Origin: Rhyzopertha dominica
Lineage: Eukaryota > Arthropoda > Insecta > Coleoptera > Bostrichidae
Length of the DNA stretch: 64,000 nt
Assembly (NCBI GenBank): GCA_025024175.1
Contig: QCXZ01000001.1
Span: forward strand, 25,910,942-25,974,941
Reading direction: 5' to 3'
The translations under genes and the position numbers were made by a program. Of the stretch, positions 12,685 to 26,800 are shown piece after piece. How positions within the stretch are numbered: position 1 is the stretch's first letter; each line of letters opens with the position of its first letter. The notes beneath the pieces are model-generated. The model saw nothing but the letters and a program-made list of their open reading frames with translations, was not told the DNA's origin and searched no databases.

Positions 12685-15600
12685 CTGAATAGACTCACTC
12701 TACGCCTGGTACGTATTAAATTTATGGGTCGCTTTTTACCTATCTACGCGGAATATTAAATGAAAGCGTCAGCAGTTTTATGTTCTTTGGAATTTTGTCG
12801 TACATTAAAACGACGGAAGTGACGATGAAGGAATCTTTAAGCAAGGTTTTATATTACATTAAGAGCTCAATAAAATTAGGCTATCGAGTGCGACATTTTA
12901 TATCAAGTAACGGATAGTCTTTATCACCTGTGTGGGCAGGCTATAAAACTAGTAGTAAAATTTCTCCTTGCAATCAACTGATTCGTAAGTTAAAATGACA
13001 GTAAGGAATGAGCGAAAACCTTTCTCCCTAAATAAATATTAGCAGTTTAAATAACGGAAGCATGGGTGCATGATTCTTGATATGAAAGCATGCGTCATCA
13101 TCAGTAATCTTACTAGCAACACTTGAAATCGACAAACTAAGCCTTAACAAAATCGGCGCTACCATATTGTGGAACAAATACATCAAGATAGCCTAAGCAA
13201 AACAAAATTGTAAAACTAAATTGATTGAATTCATTTTAAAAGTATAAGTAAACGCTCCTACAGACATTGTTTGGGAAATGTGTAGATACTGGAAAACTTT
13301 AAGGAAAAGAAACAAACGTATTTTTCCCAAGCTGAATGATCGCTGGCAAAGTTATTGTTACTTTTATTAAAAAAAAGTACCATGGTCAAAATATTGCTGT
13401 CATAATGTTTTACATAGAAATTTGAGTCGATTAATGTATTTTTTTATTCGGTACATCATTTTCCACACATGTAACGATTATGTACTAAATATATCATAAA
13501 TTAAAATCAGCGGTTAGTTCAATTCAAGTGTGGAGCGTACCACGGAGATGTGTTCGAAACATATTTACGTTCTACTTTGTAAGTGTAAAGGTTTTCATTA
13601 GCTATACAGCTACCTTCTGCATGTCATTAGACAAACATTTTTATTAGGAAAATTACGATTTTTGCTGCTGAAACGCAGAGTATTTACTTATCTTCTGACC
13701 ACAATAATTAAGCGCATTCCACGAAAATGAGAAGAAACTTGGTAACTAACCATTAACCTAAAAAAAGTTATCAAGAATGAAATGAAAATTAAATGGAACG
13801 TATGAAATGTTAAAGGAAACCATAAAGATAATTATGTATAATTAAACAATTTTGCTACCATAAGACAGTTTGTGTTGACAAATACGAGAAAGAACCTTGA
13901 AAATAAATTTTTTTTAAATACTAGTGCATTTAGTCAAAGATTTGCAAACAAATATACCGCCAACAGAAGTCGAAATAAAACTATATTGATGTTAACAGAA
14001 TTTTTCTTCTCTAATTTAGCAATACTTGAAAGTGCAGGAGTAATAAAAAAAATGAAGTGGTTTAAACTAGCTATGTTAAGTTAATAAGAAGTTGAAGTTT
14101 AAAATCTAATGACTGCCTTAACCGGTACAAACAACATTGTCACTATTCTTTCGTTTCATTTTGAACTTTGCTGACTCTACTTACATCACCGTTTGTGATA
14201 CGTACCAGTTACTGTTACTAGACAAATTATCACACGACAAGCTAGTAAAAAACACACAATTATAATAATACCAATTATAATACCAATATGGGATATTGTT
14301 TTCAAAATTTAAGTATATCATATTTGTATATAGTGAAATATCCACGTTCGAATACACCGAATGAAAAAAATTAATTAAGGTGCTAAAATTGTGAACCGCA
14401 TTTTTATGGTTAAGGTGTAAACTAAGTATTTTCAGTAAAATTGATTTCAAATATTTAGCAGTGATAATAGTATGCATAAGCCGCAACGATAAAAAAATTT
14501 CAACGTAGACCAAAAAAAACGTCTATTCGTTTTTTCAACCATGACACTAGTTATCTCGCCTAAGTATAAAAATATTAGCTATTAAGACGAAAAAATTGTA
14601 ATAACCGATAAATTCTGCAGAAATCCTCTCATTTCCGTTTCATTCTGCAGGATAGTAGTACAAAATGTAATGACAACTGAAGATTGAAATAAAATTTAAT
14701 TAAGCAGTACTAAAGATAATTTTGCTATTTCTCAATTTATGGAGTTATATGTTTTAATGATTTTGTGGATGAGCTGATTCAAGATGACTGGCACAACAAC
14801 CAGCTACTATATCCATCATAGCAGGATTTGCTAGCTGTTGCTGGTATCACGAATTTTGCAACGAAATAACAATTTCCAACTTGGCCAAGATCAGATGGAT
14901 ATTAGAAACTGAACACAATGGTTAAAGTATCGTACAAATAAATCTGTGTATATAATGGAAAAACTGACGGTGTATGAATGCAACAGAAAATAACTATAAC
15001 ATTTATATCTCAAAACGTAATGTTTTATTTACCGAAATGTTTGTTTTATTGTATATTGTATGCACCGTAAAATAGCATGCAAGAAGAATACACAATAAAT
15101 ACAGCCTAAATATATCGTAGTGTAGTTACAATTATCCGATGGTTATGGCAACGTAATTGTGTTCCGATGTACCGAATTTTCATTTTACATTTCTGCCGCC
15201 TGCCGCTATAGATTCTTACACATGAAAAACAAAGACAAATTAGCCGACTACGATATGATATAAACGGGAACACGAAATATGCCCATGCTACTACGACTAC
15301 TTTTTGTAATCCCAACACAAGCCACATCGTGTAGCTTCAACAATACTATCGTGGTTGTCGTGCCGTGTCAAGTTTTATTTTTTCTCTTATGATTACGAAA
15401 TAATAAATTTGGTTTAGGACAATTAAAACCACTGGACAGCCGATCTCTCGCTTATATCATGCATAAGCGTCCAACTTATACATTCAAGGCTGTGGTAAGT
15501 AGCTACACGTTTTAAACATCATGTTCAATGTATTGCGTATGTGATAGATAGCTGTTTCGCCGATTGCCTGGTTACTTGTGGTCGTATTTCTTTCCCAATT

Positions 15601-18122
15601 ACAAAACGTAATTATGGGTTTGTGTCTACCGCTATCAAAATTAGTTTGGCAATAACTAACCAGATTTATAGGTATAAAGCGCCGCGTGTTGAAATTGGCC
15701 GTTACCAGAAGCGGTTGTTAAATTTTAAGTAGGCGGCCGTTTTCTCTATTGCCATTATAGCGTTGTAAAATTTATTTCCTTTGTAAGGTTATTTTTCCTT
15801 AAAATGGCGGCTTGCAAATATTTGCAGTATAATTAGCGGTATCAAAATACACTTCACAGAGTGTTCTCCGGCTTTCTTTGTTATTACTCTCTGATCGTTT
15901 TAATTGTTGAATGGTCTTTTGTTGATCTTAACAGACTGGTGCGATGAATGGGTATAAACTTTTTACAGACCCATGATTTCTAAAGCTCCTGTAATATACA
16001 ATGCTATGAAGTGCTTCGCAGTTCTATAAATATGTCAGACTGTTAACGATAGTAAAACATCTGTTGCTTCTTAAAAGAGTCCATGGATAATAAAGCTTCC
16101 TGACAACGCAATACGCTTTCTAGCATTGTTCATCGGGGTCCACCATTTTTGTTAAGAATGCATACAGTGCTTCAAACAATGAGAACGGTGTTCCAGCCAT
16201 GTAAAAAATTATTTTTATCACACGAACACAAGATTTATCAAATTATAGCGGCAGGCTTAAAACACTTATTGTATCATTCCCATATATACATTGAGTTTCT
16301 TAATCAGTAACACATACACAGGTAGCTTGAATACATTAATGTATATACGGAAGAATGCTGGTTAGACAGCAGCTTACAAGGGTTGAAAATCTAACTTATA
16401 CGTATTCGCTGGGTATACTTATGAACAACCAAATTCCCAGCGTAAAACATACCAAACCAAGTCCAACCTACCTTTATTGGTTATTTTTAGATGGTGTGAT
16501 GTTTTGGAAGTTACATGACAAAACAAAGTCCTGAGTAACTAACTGAAGAGCGTGTTCAAAAAACTTACAAGAGTATTAAAATTCAATTTTATGACCAAAC
16601 ATTACTGATAAGAAGTTGCTCAGCATCAAATTTATTACTGAAAATTCAAAGTACCAAGACCAAGTTTTTTTTGTCACGTACTGAATATGGAAGACATCTA
16701 CAGTTGAATCATAAGCGAAAGTATTGATTTATAGTATTGCTGATCGCACTTGCTCCGCGTCAAGCTGATATACACTTTTTGAAACAGTTTCAATAATTAA
16801 TTCGATGCTAAACAATGTTTTATCAGTAATATTTTATGGTAAACTTTCTTTTAAATACTTGCTCTTCATTTTTAAACATAATCCTTAGTTGCACTACCCA
16901 AGAAATGGCAATAAAGACTTGCTTATTAANTTTGTCTTCGTTTTGTTTGGCCTACAAGTTCAAAAGTATTATTCCTATTAAAATAATATTCTGACCTTTT
17001 TGTAAGAAATTTTATCTACTTTAATTTTGTAAATTTTCTGATTAACAGTTAACATTAACAGTTCAAGAGGTATAAGTAAGAAAGTACAAAAAGTTACACT
17101 TAAATTACTCCGACGTTTGTTCCTTGAATTTATTCATCTTCGAGATAATCGTTTTTGCAAAGAAAGCTACATGTTCATCAGCAGATTGTGGGCTAAATGC
17201 AACGTCGATATCGCGAATTTATTCCACTTGTTTCGGTTTAATTGAAACTGAAAATCTAATAACTAATGTATAAAGTTGATTATTCTGCATATGATATTTT
17301 GTCTGTAAAGTTATCAAAAATTATTCCAAAAGAGAAGATCAGCAAGTTTTATTTTAAAAACAACCGATGAATTCGCAAATTAATAGGAGAACACATTATT
17401 TTTGCCCCAACCTAATATTTTGTGATCATAATCGAAATCAGTTATAACAATAAACTGCTTTTTATCATTAAGGACTGAACTATTACAAACTTATCAGTGC
17501 AGAAGACATTATTGACAACTATATATCTGAAGACGCGATAGAAAAGCGAGAACAAAATTGAAATAGTTTGGGAACTAAAGCGTTCAGAAACTATGTTGAA
17601 ACTCTTGCGAACGACGTTTTCTTTTAACAGAACAGAAAAACTGGAAAACGACATACCATCTATAGCAACATGATGCCATCTTATTGGAAACTGAATTACC
17701 TGATTAGCATTATACGACGATTTAAACATAAATTGCACTCCTCATTAACTAATATTTATTCAGTGCTCTACCGCTGCTCCAATTTCTATAATGATATAAG
17801 ATGCATCTAGTTCAGAGTAGAATTGTACAGTGCTTTCGAAAAATAATGCTTATATTCAATAAAATCATTTTTATTCAAAGAAATTCTAATTATTTGTTGC
17901 GGATTTGGAAAGATCAAATTTTTCTATGTACTGTTCAGCAAAATTTGAAGTAGGTTACATAAGTTAAGACTGCGGTTTAGCGTTTGCACAATACAGAGCA
18001 CTTAGGCGGTAAGTTCCTGTTTCTGACATCATTAATTTCACTAAATCAAGTGCCTAGAATTTTCGAGTAAAGGACAAAAAAACTGCAATAAGAGAGCAAA
18101 ATGTATTCTACCCTCATACCAA
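12685..18122. other. AT-rich non-coding stretch
   Basis: No supported gene. Open frames at 14,181-14,513 and 17,442-17,738 are AT-driven and lack domains. The block at about 15,540-15,830 is somewhat GC-richer and could be conserved non-coding DNA or an old element; I see no exon limits there. Confidence 0.5.
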
Positions 18123-18802
18123 CTACTCAAAATTAGCACCGTAGCAACTTGACGGCAAGCAAAGTGGGTAATAAATGCTTTCTATGCATTGTCAATCACT
18201 TCTGGTGTGTATTCAGCGTATTTATACGCGGTCTCAGTCTTTCAGTTCTTCTAGATTCCTGGGGCGAATTGAGTAAACCTCACTTTTGAGACAGTGCTAT
18301 AGAGAAAATTAATCGATCAATGAGAAGCCCCGGATCTAGTTTTTGGAAATTAGATGGAAATGGAGGTATTCAAGGTAGTTGTTGCCAGTCAAAGTTCTTT
18401 CAAAGAAGTAGGGACTCAAAACTCAACGCTCAACAATACCACACCAAACATTAACATTTTCAGGATACTGCGTACTTATATGTCTGCGTCATCGGAAAAA
18501 ATAGGTTTTTTATCAAATCCGAATTGGCATTGCATAATTTTTGCATTTGCTCAGAAACCTCCAATCTTCTGTCAGAATCATCTTGTGATAATTCATGAAC
18601 TGAGCTAACTTTGTATGGATAGTAGTTTTCCTTCACCGATATTTGTGTCGCTGAGTCTACTTCGCAACGTATGGAACATATCCAAAGTTCCTAAATTTTG
18701 CCTCAATCCTACTGAATATAGCTTGCCAAATTGGAGGATGATCTGGATGAATCTGATTAAATGGTTGAGTTGCATCTGGCTGTGTACACAATAAGCAGTC
18801 AT
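18123..18802 (-). pseudogene. Tc1/mariner-type transposase relic
   Basis: A decayed DDE transposase of the IS630/Tc1/mariner group, read across several frameshifts. In order it shows HKYR..KTTIHTKL, then HELSQDDSDRRLEVSEQMQK, LIKNLFF followed by a damaged first-Asp region, PENVNVWCGIVER, a stop, LSPYFFERTLTGNNYLEYLH, and a C-terminal RPRNLEELKD..R and GANFE. The order matches intact insect transposases (W[AC]GI[VI]G, GP.FF..TLTG..YL..L, then RP..L.EL). The second-Asp (HDGAPxH) region and the third-Asp (SPDLxPLDF) block are missing. No terminal repeats were found. It is dead. Confidence 0.75.
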
Positions 18803-20085
18803 ACAGAATACTTCAATCCTTTCGCGCTCACTTAATTTAACTACTTTTCGTATTTAAGTGTTTTCACTGATTTCGGTTTATTTAACTTATTAAAAACACA
18901 TTACCTCAACTAAAAATGCACTCAAACTGGATACTTGATTTAATGAAATTTGTGATGTCAGGATATCAGAAACAACGACTTATTGCTCTGGAAATGTAAC
19001 CTTGAGGATGGTTAAAACGCGTCATTCCGGTACTTCCCGAATATAACGCTGGGAAGTCATGTTGCCTCAGATCAAGACCAGCTGATCTGGTCAATAGCCT
19101 CCTACACCATTACCCCATATGCATAAGCCTTTCGCCCAAAATTCTCACACCTGCTGGACCATTCATTCATCTCTAAAAATAACAGTACCCATTCCTGGTT
19201 CTACTGTGCTGGTTCTCTGCATTATGCATCACTTCAGTCGCTACGCTGATGCTCAATGATGAGGAGCAACTACTAGATGGAGACGGAATGGAAATAAAAC
19301 AAAAATTCTTATTATTCGGTGGTAAACGGTTCGTGAAAAACTGGTCTTCAAGCGTCCTCGTAGGAGTGAAACTGTTTCTTAGAACCAAAAGTCAAGATCT
19401 TGGCGTTCTGCGGTTCTTTACCGACGCTCTGTACTTAGGGATGGGAGCAAATATAGAATGTCGAAAACTATTGAAATATCAATATACCGGGGTATCGGCC
19501 AACGGAATATCAATAATTATTATACCTCAGCGCATTGCGCAAATGCACACGCATGCATCTCCTGAATCCTATTTTTAATTTAATTTTAATTGCAATGTAA
19601 ATAATAGAACTTTTTCAGATTAAAAAATATAAACACATTTGTAAGCTATGACGTAAATTACGTGTACATTGTAAAAATGACAAATTCTGCACTCTGGTGA
19701 ATGGTGATTCCTTGACACTTGTCAGCTGTCACCTGCTCTTTTCAAAGACATGAAGTAATAATTATTTTTTTTGCACAATTTACCTGTAGTTTACATAGTT
19801 TACGGGTATTACATATGTCGATAGATCTGTTATTATTGATAACTACCTCCTAGCGATATATTATATTATCAGCACATTGTAATGTGCATGCAGACGTCCC
19901 GTAGATTCTAGATCAGGGACAGACAGGCTCTATGCCAGGAATGTGACCTTCTTAGACCTTTGTTGCGTCCTTATTCGGTCTTTGCGAAATTAATTATTAC
20001 AATATTTATAGGGAATTTCTATTGGGCAAATCGAGTATAAAAAAATTCAGAATGTTTTTCATTTAATCCTTTTTCTTTAAGTATA
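18803..20085. other. non-coding, mixed composition
   Basis: The part at about 18,990-19,440 is richer in GC than average and open in two overlapping opposite frames. I recognise no product. A CTTGAGGATG...AAAACGCGTC string near 19,000-19,023 resembles a very eroded Penelope-type hammerhead box but is too short to support. Confidence 0.4.
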
Positions 20086-20165
20086 GTTATCGATATACGA
20101 AATAACGATATTAAAGTATGGATATTTAAAATCATTTAGAATCAGTTATCGCCCAGCCCTACTCT
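20086..20165 (-). mobile_element. possible hAT-like DNA transposon end
   Basis: Read on the minus strand this ends in TAGGGCTGGGCGATAACTG followed by TATCGATA-like sequence, a motif common at termini of hAT-type elements and their MITEs. I could not find the matching opposite end within reach or a flanking 8-bp duplication. It may be a solo end or a truncated copy. Confidence 0.3.
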
Positions 20166-20598
20166 GTACTTTTCGGTGTTTGTGTTGAACCATTCTGTGT
20201 GGCTGAGTTGACGTCTTGTCGCTCTAGGTATATTGACGCACCAAAGAAGGTTTTAGAAAGACAACAGCAGCCAGCGACAAAGTGTAGTCTTAGCCTATCC
20301 TATTAAAAAAACTGATAACACAGAAACCAGTGCATCTGTAAAGCTGGAAAACTGATTAATTTTTGTCTTAATGAAGCCAACCATGTATACCAAAATTTAT
20401 TTATATACAACAAATATACAGGTAACTAGGTGTTTTTATTTCTGTAAATTTTTAATTTGCAAACAAATAAGCTCCTGTAGTACACCCTATAATTCAAATC
20501 AGCTGTCAACAAGGAATGCCACGATTGATGCTGTTCTGACGATGCCAACATTGGGAATACCCCATTCAATTTTGAATATGCATGAAACCTATCTGGTG

Positions 20599-20814
20599 CT
20601 AAACCCCATCCATCGCATACACAGCATCCAATGGTGTTTCGTGAATGAGCAGCCGGCTGTCGTGCTGCTGCAGATGGTACTTGACCCGGTCATCCTGAGG
20701 CCATCGCCGTGGCAGTGGAACGGAAATGCCTATATCGCCCGCCGATACAGTTGACTTTATTGGATCATCGATTCGCCTCATACCGTGCAATTTTTGTTGC
20801 CTTGCCGTCCACAT
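20599..20814 (-). CDS. unrecognised ORF, possible exon (71 codons)
   Basis: An ATG-initiated frame on the minus strand beginning MWTARQQKLHGMRRIDDP and ending at a TAG. It is clearly richer in GC than its surroundings and mixes codons evenly, unlike the AT-driven frames nearby. The plus strand is also open here, so strand choice is uncertain. I recognise no domain. It could be a host exon whose partners lie elsewhere, or part of an old transposon. Confidence 0.25.
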   Translation of the reverse strand: MWTARQQKLHGMRRIDDPIKSTVSAGDIGISVPLPRRWPQDDRVKYHLQQHDSRLLIHETPLDAVYAMDGV

Positions 20815-23800
20815 ATAAGCAATAAATTATGGATAACCCGGCTCAACGCGCCATGAAATTGCATGGCTTCCACTCTGACATGTTTTTGCTGTTAGCGATT
20901 TTTCAGTTGCGAGTGCATTAGTCTTCTGTAATGAATAAATTGGATTCTATTTTTTTCCAGCAACCTCAATACGTGTGTGCTTTTTTGTCGCATTCGTGCT
21001 TGATTGCCGGTGGATTTGTTTTTGTTAATGTCGTAATCGGAAGATGAATGATGATGAACTGCTGAATTATGTAATTTTATAAAGCAACAAATTTAACCGA
21101 CGCGAAATGAGATAACGAAATTTCGCGTTATTTGGACCGTTGCTATGACAAATCGTTGTTTTCTACAAAAAGTGTTCAGAAATAAAAGGTAATTTGGTTG
21201 GTAGAGTACCGAGAACGAACTTTTAAATATATTTCAGTTATCCAAGTGTAGTTTTCCCAAAGGTGACTTTAGAGCTTATGCTGTTCTGCGGAGATTACTA
21301 TTGTTAGTAATTTTTGCTAAAAAAATGTATTTTATACATAAACCATCATTAAAAGTTGATAAGTAAACACCATTAATTGCACTTGTACAAGTAATTATTT
21401 GGTTACAGAGTTTTCCAAATGATGAAGTAACTTTTTAAAGAGACAACCTTGTGTTATTCATTGAACTGCAGCACAAAAGGAACTTCGGTTAAATTAGGTG
21501 CAAGAGCCTTTAACTTCCTGTCAGGCAATGAACTTGAGCTACTTAATATACGAACTCGTCTGTTTGTCGCAATAGCTGTCTCAATAGATTCCAGATGGAA
21601 TTACATGGAATCATTGGTATCTACATATGTTAAATGATACTGTTATGGTTTATATTAGTACTGAAAATTGCTGGAAGTGTATGACGGCGTTGAACAGAAT
21701 GTGTAATTTGTTGCGTGGAAAAACAGTATTTATTGCGACATAAGTATTGTTGAAAAAAGTTTTGGGAAATAAGGAATCAATTATTTTTACGTACGCAGGT
21801 CTTCTAAAATAAATGGCAGCGTTTTTTGCTCACCTATATACTATTTTGTTGCAGAAGTATTTATATCTATTCTAGCGTTGTTTTTTATTGTTTCAGGTAC
21901 GTAAAGAGGTTATTCGAGCTAAAGTATGTCGCGGTAAGTTGTTAAATAAGCCGTTTGGAATAAAAAATTTAAATCTATAATATCTCCCATCAATCTAAGA
22001 GGGAGAATGTAAAATTCTCTCGTTTAAGTATCGCTATCAATAAAATTGCAAGTTTTGTTGGTCCATTGTTTTCAATCGTTCATATCATGTTATCAAAAAA
22101 TGACGCAACCACCCTAAAAATAAATCTCGTATTGATCAATACGTCTTGTTTGTCTACGCACTTTCTCAAAACACATAAACGTAATTATCGTCGCCTTTCT
22201 ACGCCACACTCGAAAAGAGATTTCGTCACACTCAATTTGTCTACAATCCGGGACACTTTATTTACAAGTATCAGTCGGCTTGCAGTTTTTCAATGATAAA
22301 GCGTAGAAAGTAACCTGATAGAAGCGCAACACCTATACCTACTGCCGTATGGCATTTTCTCCGCGGAGCTGCACACAAAAATCGTGCCTGGAGGCCGTTT
22401 CCTTTTGTTGCAGCGCAACGCTGAGGTCGAATATGTCAATTATTGCACTTGACTTGTTCTTTGCCAACATGATTATGGAAGAAGTGGAGCATTAAGAGGT
22501 GCATAAGAACCAACTTGCTCGCGACGTTTTCTTTTGTGTGACCCACAACAATAACATTTACGGAAGTTTTTCTGTGTTGCGAAATATTTTTAACGTGTTT
22601 ATACAATTCGAACGAAAGGAATTTGTTAGGTATTTGAGTACTGTAGCGTGTAATGATAGCAAATAATTACAATATGACATAACTGCAGCGTAGTTACTTC
22701 TTGTAATTTGAAAGGGGGAAGAAATTACATTTCCGTATTTCTTTGCGTAATTTCAAATCTAAGGGTATTAGTTTAAAAGAATGTGTTTACAAAAATTGTA
22801 TACAGGCTGATGTTGTAATTACAATATATTTAATGATAGTGTATGGGTATGATGGCATTTTTTTAAATATTTTTCTCGCACCAGGTAACCCAAGCAAATA
22901 GCGTTAGATAGTACGGCAGAAATTGATTTTCTTAAAACAAATTTGAAATGTATAATACACGCTCTCGCCGAGATTCCGGGTTTGAATCCCACTAAGAGCA
23001 AATTTTTTTAAACTAAAATAATTGCCAATGTATCAACAAACTACCATTGAATAGATGCGTTTTCAGTTCTAGTTATACGATAATAGATACAAATTTGCAA
23101 GAACTGTAACTATGTTACGTAATTTGGTTGATCAACCTATATTCTTAAAGAATAAAGGTTTTTTATTGTTATGCTAAAGAATTCCTGTTAACCATCTCCT
23201 AGACGAGGGCACGTGAAAGAAATGTGCCACCAAATAAACATAATACTAACATGGCTAAGGTGAAAATTTTGTAGTATTACAATAGAAGAAGAAGTGACAT
23301 ATGAATGTAATTAAATGCAAGCATGTTTGTGTTACATGTACCAAAAACCTTTGACAGTATACATACATTTAACCTATTAACTTTCACCAATTGTTAATTG
23401 TTTGTTAAGTGTATGCCTCTTTTTATGTACAGAACAGATAATATAATGAAAATTTTTAAAGTTTGGAACATGTGTTCGCACATATTGCTACTAAGTTACG
23501 TCAAAATAAAAAAAGGCTGGTATTAAAATTTTATGTTAAAATCACTGATCGAAACTCTGAATCAGCTCAGCTGAACACAAGACCCTGTCTGCTCACTCGC
23601 TATAATACCTCTCCCATATAAAGACATGCCTAATGTTCTTTCTTCCAGCATTCCTAACATCCAGTTAATAAAATTACACCGACATTCTAGATAATTGTCT
23701 ACATGCATGCCAACCTACACTAGCTTAATCTAGTGTCCGCGGTTGTTGTCTGTGCCACGTCGACTTGATTTAGTACCGCGCTGTTTCGTAACGTTTTTCA

Positions 23801-26800
23801 CCCTCCATACCGGTTGTAACAGCCTTGCATAAACACCGGCTAGGAATTTTTTCGGAACGACACATGCATAATTGATATCTATTTTTAGAGCGAAATTTTG
23901 TCTGCCTAGTGCAGTGACCTGATTTTGCAAAATTTTGCAGCAACCAAATGTTGCGTGGTTAGTAGAATCTTGTGAAATAGACTCTTACTTAGATTTTTTA
24001 TTAATCAATGCAGTAACTTAAAATTTGTAACCCGAAGTGTTTAGAGGAATATTTATATATAAATTTATTGCTGAAGCGTAATTTTGTCGACCGTTTAAAT
24101 AGGTGCACTAATTGCTTAGTGCAAGCAGCATTCATTGACGTGAAAAGCAAATATTATCAGATCAATTANTTTGCTAGACACTAATATAATCAATGACNAT
24201 TAACTTTGACTTGCGGCAAATTATATGCGAGATAATAATATCTACCAGTGACACTATTNTTGCAGTAAGTGTCTGCTGTAATTAAATACTAAAAACTACA
24301 AAAATCAAGAGGAATAAAATNAATTTGTTCATTATGTCATTTTGAAGTTACAAATATAACATGCCTAATAGTTATATTAACAACCTGTCTGTGGTTATAT
24401 GCAAAAAAGGTCGAATGATAAAACTCATATCGCAAACCTAGCGAAATGCCCTTTCTGCACCTGATTATTTATAACTTTGTACTTGTTTGTTGTTGACAGG
24501 TTAANTACCTGCTTCGTATACTGCAATNTGTGCAATCATTTTTTGCACAAAAGCCCACATGATTGGTTATTCTCGTACATAAAGCATTAAGAGTGCAAGG
24601 GCTACTGTGCATCGATAGAGATGCAGAGATACTGACTGAATTGTTTAAGTAAAGGTAAAAAATTATATTCCTTTCGCTGGTTACCTACATTCACAGCATG
24701 GTTGAGCATAGCCTTGTTTCTCAAGCGATCTTTACCTTTTTATTGTAGGAATATCATTACAGGAGTAAAATACTAGATTTTATAATTGATGGGACATGGG
24801 ATATCGTCATTATAAGCAATTTGGATGAACCATTTTCTTGAAGATTATAAGAGAAGACTAAAAATGGGAATATACAGCTGCAATTTTGTATGTATAAGAA
24901 TGGATGGTTAAGTATAAAGGTGACAACACTCTCTGTAGTAAGAAAAATAACGTGTGCCCGTCATCAAGCGGTGAATTTACGAACTACATATTACGGTGTC
25001 TAGTAGGTATGGACACACCCACACACAAGACACACAAACAAGTCGTCTTAATATAATAGTATTCTAAAAATGATAAAATCAGTTTTAAAATGTTAGTCCT
25101 ATGCCACCAAACACAGCCAAAATTTCTAATTAGTATTACAGTTTTTCCCCATAAACTTCTAATTAATTACCCTCCTTATACAATAAGAATTGTAGAACAT
25201 TAAGAACAGTAGAATTCAGTCATTTTGGTTTTATGTAAGAAACCACAGGCCCAACCAAACAATTCTGCTGGAAGCCCGTAGAAGTAGATAGTTTTATGGG
25301 TCATCGGATATTCTAATTTGTTATCAAAAGACTTTGTCAGATTGCTCTGTCTTACCATTATGTGGTNTAAAGGTTACCCTTGGTTTCTAAAAATAGTGTT
25401 AAGGTGCATCCTCGTTTGTTTAGTTAAACAGCATTATCATGTATTGTTTTATAATCAAACAGTCTTTGGGGCTACTTCTTTAAAATATGTGAAGTAAAAC
25501 TAATTGATTAACAATAAATTATAACTGACAAATCGAAAACTGCAGGAACAAATGAGACCCAATTACAGAATGAGGGCTGGGAAAATCAGCTGTAGAGGCT
25601 GAAAAGTTATTACGGTAACAGGCAAAATCAAAACTGCAATCTAAATTGAAGAGTATAAGGTAAGGAAAATTTATAAATACGTGTACAACATATTATTGAT
25701 TAACTGCAACTAATACCTAAATGCGTTCTGTAAGAAAACATATTGTCCGATATGGAATCCAAATACTTTTCCTTAAGGTTATAATGGGAATTCTTAGATG
25801 TGTAACTGCTATATCTCTATCTACAGTGAATTCTTAGTTATGGAGTAAAGACGGTAATTAAAAAAAAAGAAATTAATGGACTACATAAACNAAATTTATA
25901 TTTTATCGTCCTTAGGATCTCTGCTATGCTGATAGGGTGCGAAATAAAATTGTAGCCCTGGATTCTTGGATTTAGTTTGTCAAAAGTATTTTTGAAATGC
26001 ACCTTTTTTACTCCACCGTCCTCTAGGAACCACGGATATTCTACATTAGCACTGCAACAGTTATCTGTGCGTTTTTTATCCTTGTTTACCACTTGAATTT
26101 TACTTTCTCGGTACAGATACCATCACAACCATTAATCACTCAACATTATCAAACGGCGGCTCCTAGCGTTGCAAAATATTTTTGCCTCGCATCTGCCCAC
26201 ATCCTCCGCAGGAGGTGCATTGCGGCAACTGAGCTGTAAATTATTCTCACATTACAGGATATTTCACTAGATGTACCGACTCTAATTAATTAATATCTGA
26301 TGCAGCTATCGGGGAGCGCTTCGAAAATGAGACTTAGCGTTTCACCTGGGAATTACAAGAATCTTGACGGCAATCGCGGTGAATTGTCAGGTCATTATTA
26401 AATGGCCTTAGATGGATAAAATCGATAACCATGTAGAAAGCGTTGAAGCTCGTTCCGGGGAAACGGCGCCCCGAATCTCTTGGTATTGTACCTGTTGAGG
26501 CAATAACGACGATATGACTTGTGATTTTGAGGCATCCCAACATATTTGCCTGCAAACTTTCACGTGTAGTCCTTTTTTGGTGTGGCGATAGTTCTCGTTA
26601 CGTAAACGACTTGCGCAACAATTAATGAATGTCTGTATTTTTCTGACTGTCCGCAATCGAAACGCGTTTCAAATAGATGCCTTCAAGTCAAGGCAGCGGT
26701 GCAATTGTTTGATTTGCAATTTGTATTCAGGTTGAGAGCGCTTACCTCTTATATATGGATTGGTTGCGTCGCGGGATTAAGAAGATAGGAACATTTTTAG

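Noticed and set aside
14181..14513. 110-codon minus-strand ORF
   Set aside because: Very AT-rich, Tyr/Asn-dominated composition with no domain or splice context; expected by chance in such DNA.
22956..22995. B-box-like tRNA remnant
   Set aside because: Only the GGTTTGAATCC word is present; no A box, T stem or anticodon arm forms.
25838..26092. 84-codon minus-strand ORF
   Set aside because: Contains an ambiguous base, has a hydrophobic AT-driven end and no recognisable family.
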